The notes under the pieces: model-generated
The model's database searches: none
Seen by the model: only the letters and a program-made list of their open reading frames with translations
Told to the model about the DNA's origin: nothing
Made by a program: the position numbers and the translations under genes
Assembly (NCBI GenBank): GCA_964484395.1
Contig: CAZAFM010000042.1
Span: forward strand, 1 to 19,456
DNA length: 19,456 nt
Origin: CAZAFM01 sp964484395
GTDB lineage: Bacteria; Campylobacterota; Campylobacteria; Campylobacterales; CAZAFM01
Direction: 5' to 3'
Shown here: piece after piece, positions 13,596-19,456 of the stretch
Numbering within the stretch: the stretch's first letter is position 1
Layout of the letters: each line of letters opens with the position of its first letter

Positions 13596-13928
13596 ATGGA
13601 GTTTACAAAAAACCTTTACCAATTAGTGAAAGAAAAAGAGAGTAGTTTTGTTGTAGTTTTGAGCAACAAAAATCATCCAATCTTCAAAGCCCACTTCCCA
13701 AATTACCCTATCATGCCTGGTTTTTTGCTTATAGAGATAGCCATAGAGGTACTGAGAATTACACCTAAGTGTATAAAATCAGCCAAATTTATTGCACACG
13801 CCCTACCAGAAGATAGACTCACTTATAGCTTTATATCAAAAGGCAACAAGACAAAAATTGTCGTTTTAAATGATACTAATAAAAAACTCTCTGAGTTTAC
13901 ACTACATAAGGATAACAGATGTACATAA
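13596..13928 (+). CDS. FabZ-like 3-hydroxyacyl-ACP dehydratase (ApeI-like)
   Basis: A 110-residue hotdog dehydratase with the FabZ-type motif HFPNYPIMPGFLLIEIAIE: His33 and Glu47 are 14 residues apart, exactly as His49 and Glu63 are in FabZ. It should complete the polyene by dehydrating 3-hydroxyacyl-ACPs together with the dehydratase just upstream. The N-terminal part is short and the C-terminus is compact (KTKIVVLNDTNKKLSEFTL). It starts at ATG 13596 without a gap after the previous stop codon, and its last 10 bases overlap the start of the bestrophin-like gene. No enoyl reductase gene is present, which agrees with a product that keeps its double bonds. Confidence 0.88.
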   Translation: MEFTKNLYQLVKEKESSFVVVLSNKNHPIFKAHFPNYPIMPGFLLIEIAIEVLRITPKCIKSAKFIAHALPEDRLTYSFISKGNKTKIVVLNDTNKKLSEFTLHKDNRCT

Positions 13929-14938
13929 GACGAGATATTAAGCTCAATCTACTTATTGCTGGATCATGGAAATTTATTATAGGTGCATCTTTATGGTCTG
14001 CATTTGTAGTATATATACATGATTTTATAGGATTTGGACTTGCATCTATACCTATTGAGCCTCTATCTACTATAGGGATAGCTATATCCATATATCTAGG
14101 GTTTAAAGGAAAAGAGACTTATGATAGATGGTGGGAGGCTAGAAAGCTTTGGGGTGAGGTTATTGGCAGTAGTAGGTCTTTTGGAGCTGAAGTTCACTCT
14201 TTATTGCACAGCAATAACCCTAAAGACACCCACTCTATTGAGGATATAAGTCAAAAACTAATATACAACCATCTAGCTTGGGTTCAAGCCCTAAAATATC
14301 AGCTTCGCCTAAATTCAAGGTTCAAAGAGAAAAGATTTGGAATGTTTAATAAAAGGGTAGTACCACAAGATAATACTGAGAGCTTCTTAAGATATATAGC
14401 TGATGATGAGAGACAAAAGATATCTAAATTCTCAAATCCAGCAGTGCAAATACTAATATCACAAAGTAAGTACATAAAAGAGTTGGCAAAAACAGGATTA
14501 CTAGACCCCATTAGGCAGGTTCACATACAAAGCACGATTAATAACTGTCTTCATATTCAAGGAAAGTGCGAGAGAATCAAAAAAACCCCCTTCCCTAGAC
14601 CTTTTGCATACTTTGGAGAAATATTTACTTGGATTTTCATTATCGCTTTACCTCTTGGGTTTATAGATATATTTGAGTATCAGGGCGTCAAATACGCATA
14701 CAATGAAGCACCACAAAGACTCTATATGTTCGCCATGGTGCCTTTTACTGTTCTAATATCGTGGGTTTTTTATATGATGGAAAAGATAAGTGATAGTATA
14801 GAGGATCCTTTTGAAGGGGGAATAAACGATGTACCTATAAGTGCTTTAGCACGAACCATAGAGATAGACCTACTGGAGTCTTTGGGTCAAAAAAACATTC
14901 CTTCACCAATAAAGCCAGATAGAGATGTACTGCACTAG
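13919..14938 (+). CDS. Bestrophin-like anion channel family protein
   Basis: A 339-residue membrane protein of the bacterial bestrophin (YneE/KpBest) family, anion-permeable or cation-permeable channels. The signature is unmistakable: KETYDRWWEARKLWGEVIGS followed by SRSF (residues 66-87). Hydrophobic helices lie at about 14-36, 45-62, 212-235 and 240-262, and the family's LPLGFIDIFEY and EDPFEGGINDVP segments are present (residues about 242-252 and 298-309). The ATG has AAGGA upstream and overlaps the dehydratase gene by 10 bases, so it is the last gene of the synthesis operon by translation coupling. A channel is not a usual member of aryl-polyene clusters; it may be a passenger or may relate to membrane or ion stress. 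The gene ends shortly before the convergent ligase gene. Confidence 0.88.
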   Translation: MYIRRDIKLNLLIAGSWKFIIGASLWSAFVVYIHDFIGFGLASIPIEPLSTIGIAISIYLGFKGKETYDRWWEARKLWGEVIGSSRSFGAEVHSLLHSNNPKDTHSIEDISQKLIYNHLAWVQALKYQLRLNSRFKEKRFGMFNKRVVPQDNTESFLRYIADDERQKISKFSNPAVQILISQSKYIKELAKTGLLDPIRQVHIQSTINNCLHIQGKCERIKKTPFPRPFAYFGEIFTWIFIIALPLGFIDIFEYQGVKYAYNEAPQRLYMFAMVPFTVLISWVFYMMEKISDSIEDPFEGGINDVPISALARTIEIDLLESLGQKNIPSPIKPDRDVLH

Positions 14939-14965
14939 ATAGTTACTTAACTTACATAGATAGAT

Positions 14966-16144
14966 CTACTGTATCAGCATTTTCTTGCCAATAGATGTTG
15001 TTTTTATCTCATCTACAAGCCTTAGGTTTATAGTAAATCTTATATTATTAAACTCTCTTTTTAGCAACTCTTTTATGTCTTTTTTACTTATATTTTTAGA
15101 TTCTAGAGTAATGTCTAGCTCCTCACCCCTTAGGGCATCTTTGTTTGTACTTACATAAACTAGAGCGTTTGTTATTCTACTATCCTTTTCTAGGAGGGCT
15201 TCTATCTCTACTGTTGAGTATCTTTTTCCAGCTATTTTGATAATCTGTGAGCTTCTACCTACTAGCTTAAAGCCACTTTCATACATCTCTATAAAGTCAA
15301 AAGTCTCTAAAACTCCATCTGTTTTTTTGAAGCTCTTTTCAAGTAAGAGTTTTGAGATAAAAGGAGATGCTACTTTTAGCCCTCCATTCTCTTTTTGAAG
15401 TACCTCCACTCCCTCTATTGGTGTCCAAAGTTCTTGGTCATTTAGCTTATAAGCTATACCTCCACTCTCTGTTGAACCAAATATCTGCATGATATCTGCA
15501 TGGAAGTTAGCTTGAAACTCCCTTATTGTCTCAGTAAAAAGTGGCGCAGTAGAGCTTATAAAGAGTGTTTCTTCTAGGTTTTTTTCAGTCCCTAGTCTAT
15601 TTAGTGATTTTATATACAGAGGTGTGGTTATTACCATGACACCACTGTTGCACATGGCTAGTAGGTCATTTGGTAAAAAGTGCTCTTTTATCACAATGTC
15701 TATATCACCTTCAAGTGCATAAAAAGCCCCAAGCAGTGAGCCGTAGAAATGTACAAAAGGCACTGTAACTACTACTTTTTCTATTCTGTATCTTGAAAAA
15801 AGCTTTTGTAACTCTTCTAGCTCTTTTAAGATGTTCTCTTTTGTCTTAAAAGCCCCAACCGCCACTCCAGTAGTCCCAGAAGTAAAGTAGATAAAAGAGA
15901 ACTCATACTCCAAAAGCCTCTCAAACTCAAGTGAACTAAGCTTCTCTTCTATCTGCTTGTTGGTTTTATCATAAGCTACAAGCTTTTTGTCACTACAGTA
16001 AGCATCTATAAGCTTTAGTAAATCAGCCTCTTTTGACACTCCATCTATATCTACTAGCTCATCTTGCATTGTTTTTTTGTAGTTTGCAAAAGATATATCA
16101 TATACCCTAACCTCACCACTATCATCATAGACTTCTAGCTTCAC
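14966..16144 (-). CDS. AMP-dependent aryl/acyl ligase loading the starter (ApeH-like)
   Basis: Adenylate-forming enzyme that should activate the aryl acid and load it onto the carrier protein. Core motifs of the ANL family: YFTSGTTGVAVGAFK (P-loop, residues 86-100), QIFGSTESGG (220-229), the Asp at about 283 followed by GFKLVGR, the KIAGKRYSTVEIEALL hinge, and the C-terminal catalytic Lys at 387/388 in TTSIGKKML. At 392 residues it is clearly shorter than CoA ligases (500-550), with a reduced N-terminal domain, matching the ligases of aryl-polyene clusters. It starts with GTG at 16144, sharing one base with the ketoreductase stop (TAGTG), so the pair is coupled. It is transcribed with the lyase and the ketoreductase, which together form the starter module. 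Substrate is inferred from the lyase, not from this sequence. Confidence 0.87.
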   Translation of the reverse strand: MKLEVYDDSGEVRVYDISFANYKKTMQDELVDIDGVSKEADLLKLIDAYCSDKKLVAYDKTNKQIEEKLSSLEFERLLEYEFSFIYFTSGTTGVAVGAFKTKENILKELEELQKLFSRYRIEKVVVTVPFVHFYGSLLGAFYALEGDIDIVIKEHFLPNDLLAMCNSGVMVITTPLYIKSLNRLGTEKNLEETLFISSTAPLFTETIREFQANFHADIMQIFGSTESGGIAYKLNDQELWTPIEGVEVLQKENGGLKVASPFISKLLLEKSFKKTDGVLETFDFIEMYESGFKLVGRSSQIIKIAGKRYSTVEIEALLEKDSRITNALVYVSTNKDALRGEELDITLESKNISKKDIKELLKREFNNIRFTINLRLVDEIKTTSIGKKMLIQ

Positions 16145-16842
16145 TACCTAACCATGCCTCCGCTGATATTTAACACTTCAGCCGTGATATAGGTCGCATC
16201 CACTGCCATAAAATAGACAGCTTTAGCGACCTCACTAGGCTCTCCTATGCGATTTAGTGGGATGGTTTTTTTGATATCTTTTAGATGCGGAATATCTTTT
16301 GTCATCTCTGACTCTATTATACCTGGGGCTACTGCATTTACTCTTATCTTGTATCTGCCTAGCTCTATAGCTAGGGTTTTGGTAAGTGAAATGATAGCCC
16401 CTTTTGAAGCTGCATAGTTTGCTTGTCCTTGATTACCCACAATACCTGAGATAGCGGTCATATTTATAATACTTCCTCTTTTTTTGAGTATCATCGGTTT
16501 TGCTAAAATCTTTGTTACATAATATAGACCCTTTAGGTTTGTATCTATAACATCCTCAAACTCGCTATCCTCCATGAAAAAAAAGAGGTTGTCCTTGATG
16601 ATTCCCGCATTGTTTACAAGTACATCTACTTCTACACCTTCTAGCTTTTTGCGTATCTCATCCCTATCTTTCATATCAAAAGAGATGATTTCACCTTGAT
16701 GGTTTATATTCTGGAGGATTTTTTTTGCTTTTTGCTCACTTGAGTTGTAGTGTATGTAGACATAGAAGTTGTTTTTTGCAAACTCTTTTACTATAGCCTC
16801 GCCTATACTGCCAGTTGCTCCTGTGACTAGTAGTTTTTGCAT
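16144..16842 (-). CDS. FabG-type 3-oxoacyl-ACP reductase (ketoreductase)
   Basis: Short-chain dehydrogenase/reductase that reduces the 3-keto intermediates during chain extension with NADPH or NADH. The 232 residues carry the cofactor motif TGATGSIG (7-14), NNAG (77-80), Asn102, the Ser132-Tyr143-Lys147 catalytic set (in TAISGIVG and YAASKGA) and the PGIIESEMT region. The C-terminus ISGGMVR is typical of FabG. Length is at the short end of the family. It lies one base after the lyase stop codon and shares a base with the ligase start. In the cluster it replaces the housekeeping FabG for the polyene (ApeQ-like role). Cofactor preference is not clear: the residue after beta-strand 2 region is His31, followed by Tyr-Asn-Ser-Ser. 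Confidence 0.93.
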   Translation of the reverse strand: MQKLLVTGATGSIGEAIVKEFAKNNFYVYIHYNSSEQKAKKILQNINHQGEIISFDMKDRDEIRKKLEGVEVDVLVNNAGIIKDNLFFFMEDSEFEDVIDTNLKGLYYVTKILAKPMILKKRGSIINMTAISGIVGNQGQANYAASKGAIISLTKTLAIELGRYKIRVNAVAPGIIESEMTKDIPHLKDIKKTIPLNRIGEPSEVAKAVYFMAVDATYITAEVLNISGGMVR

Positions 16843-16843
16843 C

Positions 16844-18364
16844 TTAAACCAACATGCCTTCTTCTATTAAAACTCTTAGATTTTTTATATCTATATCCAT
16901 GCGTCTATCTTCATATAGAGGGGCTGCAACTTCCCTTACTTTATTATGGATAGTTTTTAGAAATGGTGATATCCCATCTTCACCTCTTATCTCTACTGCT
17001 TGAGCCATTCCTAAAAATGCGATACTAAGCATACTATAAAGATCAGGCATCATCCTAGCAAAATCAAGTGCAGCAGTTGTTCCCATAGATACTTTATCTT
17101 GATTTAGAGACTCTGTTGGTCTTGAGTGGATAGAGGCGGCTGTTGTGTTTTTGATAACATCAGCACTAAGGGAGCTAAGGGTTATCTGCATAGCTTTGAA
17201 GCCATGATAAAAAGGCTCACTTAAAAGCTTGAGGTTCTCTCCTAAACCGCGATTGAATTTATAATCAACCAGTAGGGCAAACTCTTTATCAAGCAGGTCA
17301 GCTATGTTGGCAGCACAGATTTTTAGTGTATCCATAGCATGGGCTACATAGCCTCCATAGAAGTTTCCAGAGGTGTAGATTACTCTATTTTCACCATCTA
17401 TTAGAGGATTGTCATTGACACTGTTTATCTCAGTTTGTATCCATTTTTTTGAGATTTCTAGATTATCTCTTATTACTCCTAGCACCTGTGGTGCACACCT
17501 CAAAGAGTAGTTATCCTGGATATTTAGATCATTCTCTTCAAAAAACCTATCATATCTATCATCTCTTCTGTGAGTTAGCTTTGAACCTGCTATTTTTGAT
17601 TTGATATTTTTTGCACTCTGCTTCTGTCCACTAAAAGGCTTTGAGTTATGTACAAACTCATCAACAGGTGTATCATCCCCTAGCAGTACCTCAAACATCC
17701 CTGCTACATATGACTCCATAGATTCTAGTATGATCTCAAACTCTTCAAGCGCTACTAGTGCTATAGCACTCATCACAGCAGTTCCATTCATGATGGCTAA
17801 GGCTTCTTTTGGCTTAAACTCATAAGGAGTGATAGATAGCTCTCTATAAACTTCTGCTACATCTTTTATCTCTCCATCATAGTAGACCTCCCGCTCTCCC
17901 GCAATAACAGCCGCTATATATGATAGAGGCGTTAGATCACCACTAGCGCCAACTGAGCCTTGAGATGGGATAACTGGGATGATGTCTTTTTGTATAAGCA
18001 TCTGAAGTCTTAAAAGTAGCTCCATGCTTACGCCTGATCTAGCCTTACTTAGAGATATGGTTCGTATCATGAGGGCATATCTACATACTTTGTGTGAGAG
18101 ATTTGCCCCTACTCCACATCCATGAAATCTAAAGAGGTTTTTTTGTAAAGTCTTGCTATCTTCATAGCTTATATAGTTCTTTCCACTTGCGCCATATCCT
18201 GTCGTAATTCCATATATTGGCTTTCCATCTTTAATAGTCTCTATAACAAAGCTATGCGCACGCTCTATTTTTTGTACAAAGTCCTCCCTATCCGAAATCT
18301 TTATGCACCCTGCACTAATAATCTCATCAAGCCCAACTTCTCTACCATCTATTAACAGTTCCAT
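16844..18364 (-). CDS. Aromatic amino acid ammonia-lyase (HAL/PAL/TAL family), probably Tyr or Phe
   Basis: MIO-dependent ammonia-lyase, 506 residues, full family length. The cofactor-forming triad Ala140-Ser141-Gly142 is in SVGASGDLTPLS, and the catalytic Tyr51 is in IYGITTGYG. Two substrate-pocket positions argue against histidine: the selectivity pair is Phe80-His81 (in LFRFHGCG; histidine lyases have Ser-His, many Tyr lyases His-Leu, Phe lyases Phe-Leu), and the segment NQDKVSMG has Gln422 where histidine lyases carry Glu (as in QEDHVSM), whereas Phe and Tyr lyases have Asn-Gln-Asp. Also the usual GNFHAEP is GNFYGGYVAHAMD. No other hut genes are nearby. It should produce cinnamate or 4-coumarate as the polymer starter. 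It starts at ATG 18364 behind GAGGGA and is the first gene of the leftward operon. Confidence 0.9.
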   Translation of the reverse strand: MELLIDGREVGLDEIISAGCIKISDREDFVQKIERAHSFVIETIKDGKPIYGITTGYGASGKNYISYEDSKTLQKNLFRFHGCGVGANLSHKVCRYALMIRTISLSKARSGVSMELLLRLQMLIQKDIIPVIPSQGSVGASGDLTPLSYIAAVIAGEREVYYDGEIKDVAEVYRELSITPYEFKPKEALAIMNGTAVMSAIALVALEEFEIILESMESYVAGMFEVLLGDDTPVDEFVHNSKPFSGQKQSAKNIKSKIAGSKLTHRRDDRYDRFFEENDLNIQDNYSLRCAPQVLGVIRDNLEISKKWIQTEINSVNDNPLIDGENRVIYTSGNFYGGYVAHAMDTLKICAANIADLLDKEFALLVDYKFNRGLGENLKLLSEPFYHGFKAMQITLSSLSADVIKNTTAASIHSRPTESLNQDKVSMGTTAALDFARMMPDLYSMLSIAFLGMAQAVEIRGEDGISPFLKTIHNKVREVAAPLYEDRRMDIDIKNLRVLIEEGMLV

Positions 18365-18391
18365 CTATCCCTCTAGCTATTAAGTTCTAAG

Positions 18392-18397
18392 ATTATA
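18392..18397 (-). promoter_or_regulatory. Candidate -10 box for the leftward starter operon
   Basis: TATAAT on the minus strand, 27 bases before ATG 18364; no good -35 box at the matching distance. The spacer to the start contains the GAGGGA ribosome site. Confidence 0.45.
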
Positions 18398-18538
18398 GAG
18401 CTTTTTTGATTGAGAGTGGCTTTTGTAGCTAGGACTTTGGCTTAATTTTTTGAATGACTCATTAGTAGTCTTACAGAATTTATCAAAACCCCACTACTGC
18501 AAGCATAGATATTACCTTGCTAAATCCTATTACAAAAT

Positions 18539-18568
18539 TTGGGTTAAAATAATGCTTTCTGATAAAAT
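18539..18568 (+). promoter_or_regulatory. Candidate promoter for the halogenase-like flavoprotein
   Basis: TTGGGT at 18539-18544 and TAAAAT at 18563-18568, 18 bases apart; the -10 context GATAAAAT equals that before the thioesterase and the 119-aa gene. It is followed by GGGGTA and the ATG pair. The rest of 18398-18538 is AT-rich and shows nothing else I can call. Confidence 0.42.
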
Positions 18569-18586
18569 ACACAAAAAATCGGGGTA

Positions 18587-19456
18587 ATGATGAGAAGTAG
18601 TTATGATGTAGTAATAATAGGAGCTGGACCTAGTGGCTCCATGGGGGCACATAAGCTTGCCAAAGCTGGCTTAAGTGTAGTCATACTAGAGAGACTAAAC
18701 TTCCCTAGGTTTGTCATAGGTGAGTCACTCCTTCCTAGATGTAATGAAATCCTAGAAAAAAACGGACTTCTTGATGTTATTGAGAAACAAGGCTACATCA
18801 TAAAAGGTGGAGCTATATTTATAGATGAAGACAAACAAGAGGAGATTATAGACTTCTCAGAAAACATAGGTCAAAAGTGGGGAAGTAGCTTTCAAGTTAA
18901 AAGAGAGGAGTTTGATAGCGTACTTCTTGAGGAAGCAAAAAAAGCAGGTGTGGAGGTTCTCCACGAAATGAGTGTAAGTGCGTATGATCAAGTGAACAAC
19001 ATCATAAAAGCAGTAGATAGTGATGGAAAAGAGAGTAGTTTTAAGGCTAGGTTTGTACTAGATGCCTCAGGCTATGGAAGAGTGCTTCCAAAGCTACTAG
19101 ACCTAGATATCCCCTCAGACTTGAAGCTAAGAAGTGCCATCTTTACTAGGATAGAGGGTGAGATAAGAAGAGAGGGCTATCATGAAGGCTTTATAGATAT
19201 AGTCATACATGATAACAACAAGGTGTGGTTATGGATCATCCCTTTTAGCGATGGGACTACATCTATGGGGATTGTGTGTGAAGAGGAGTATTTTACTAGT
19301 AGAGGTATAAGTGAGGAGGAGTTTTTTGATGAGGTGGTGGCAACTCACGACTATCTAAGAGAGAAGCTAAAAAATGCTAAAAAGCTTCAAGGAGTAAGAA
19401 GCATACAAGGCTACTCAGCATCTATAAAAAAGATGCATGGAGAAGGATTTGCTCTA
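18587..19456 (+). CDS. Halogenase-like FAD-dependent oxidoreductase, N-terminal 290 residues (cut by window)
   Basis: Flavin-dependent enzyme of the tryptophan-halogenase/geranylgeranyl-reductase-like group, often found with flexirubin and aryl-polyene clusters, where it may halogenate, hydroxylate or reduce the aryl head. The FAD motif IIGAGPSGS (residues 10-18) is followed by NFPRFVIGESLLP, the halogenase-like Lys73 (in GYIIKGGAIF), the DASGYGR block (159-164), and the WxWxIP motif as WLWIIP (214-219). Both the Lys and the WxWxIP motif are typical of flavin halogenases but are also seen in related monooxygenases. Adjacent ATGs at 18587 and 18590 are possible starts; GGGG is close upstream. 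The frame is open to the last base and the C-terminal half is outside the window. It is divergent from the lyase operon. Confidence 0.85.
   Translation, partial: MMRSSYDVVIIGAGPSGSMGAHKLAKAGLSVVILERLNFPRFVIGESLLPRCNEILEKNGLLDVIEKQGYIIKGGAIFIDEDKQEEIIDFSENIGQKWGSSFQVKREEFDSVLLEEAKKAGVEVLHEMSVSAYDQVNNIIKAVDSDGKESSFKARFVLDASGYGRVLPKLLDLDIPSDLKLRSAIFTRIEGEIRREGYHEGFIDIVIHDNNKVWLWIIPFSDGTTSMGIVCEEEYFTSRGISEEEFFDEVVATHDYLREKLKNAKKLQGVRSIQGYSASIKKMHGEGFAL

Noticed and set aside
14939..14965. Terminator between the convergent bestrophin and ligase genes
   Set aside because: Only a short TAGATCTA-type palindrome without T-run; not enough for a stem-loop terminator.
16844..18364. Histidine ammonia-lyase (hutH) for histidine breakdown
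   Set aside because: Pocket residues (Phe80, Gln422) do not fit histidine lyases, no other hut genes are present, and the operon partners are a ketoreductase and an aryl ligase.
1..19456. CRISPR arrays, tRNA or rRNA genes, insertion sequences
   Set aside because: No spaced direct repeats, no tRNA-like cloverleaf, no transposase frame or terminal repeats were seen on reading the window.

Overview
The window is low-GC and densely coded on both strands, with frequent TTG/GTG starts and overlapping genes. The gene content (an Ech-type group 4 [NiFe] hydrogenase, YbgC, a PDC-sensor-like membrane protein and HrcA-type control) suggests a Campylobacterota member, perhaps related to Sulfurimonas. 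The genus is an inference and cannot be fixed from this sequence.

Region 1 (1-3368, plus strand) is the distal part of an energy-conserving hydrogenase operon in the order echB(partial)-C-D-E-F. A flavoredoxin-type flavoprotein gene overlaps the end of echF. The operon runs into a convergent YbgC-type thioesterase gene. Region 2 (3730-6821) is housekeeping or unassigned: an unknown 119-aa protein followed by a clear bidirectional terminator, a small heat shock protein (Hsp20) with a consensus sigma70 promoter and two distinct palindromes (one a CIRCE-like HrcA site), two unknown soluble proteins, and a sensor-like membrane protein with four predicted membrane segments.

Region 3 (6965 to the right edge) is the highlight: an aryl-polyene/flexirubin-type biosynthetic gene cluster. 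A rightward operon encodes a LolA-like periplasmic protein, an MMPL/RND exporter, a small lipoprotein, an acyl carrier protein, a family 2 glycosyltransferase, an LPLAT-type acyltransferase, a ketosynthase, a short chain-length-factor-like partner, two hotdog dehydratases and a bestrophin-like channel. A convergent leftward operon encodes an aromatic amino acid ammonia-lyase, a FabG-type ketoreductase and an AMP-dependent aryl ligase. Divergent from that, a halogenase-like flavoprotein runs off the right edge.

The proposed working (inference from the families): the lyase deaminates Tyr or Phe to a (hydroxy)cinnamate; the ligase activates it and loads it on the carrier protein; the ketosynthase/partner pair, ketoreductase and dehydratases build a conjugated polyene by repeated malonyl extension without enoyl reduction; the glycosyltransferase and acyltransferase join it to a lipid or sugar; the MMPL exporter, LolA-like protein and lipoprotein move it to the outer membrane; the flavoprotein may halogenate or hydroxylate the aryl head. 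Only one carrier protein and one full ketosynthase are visible, so the cluster probably continues beyond position 19456.
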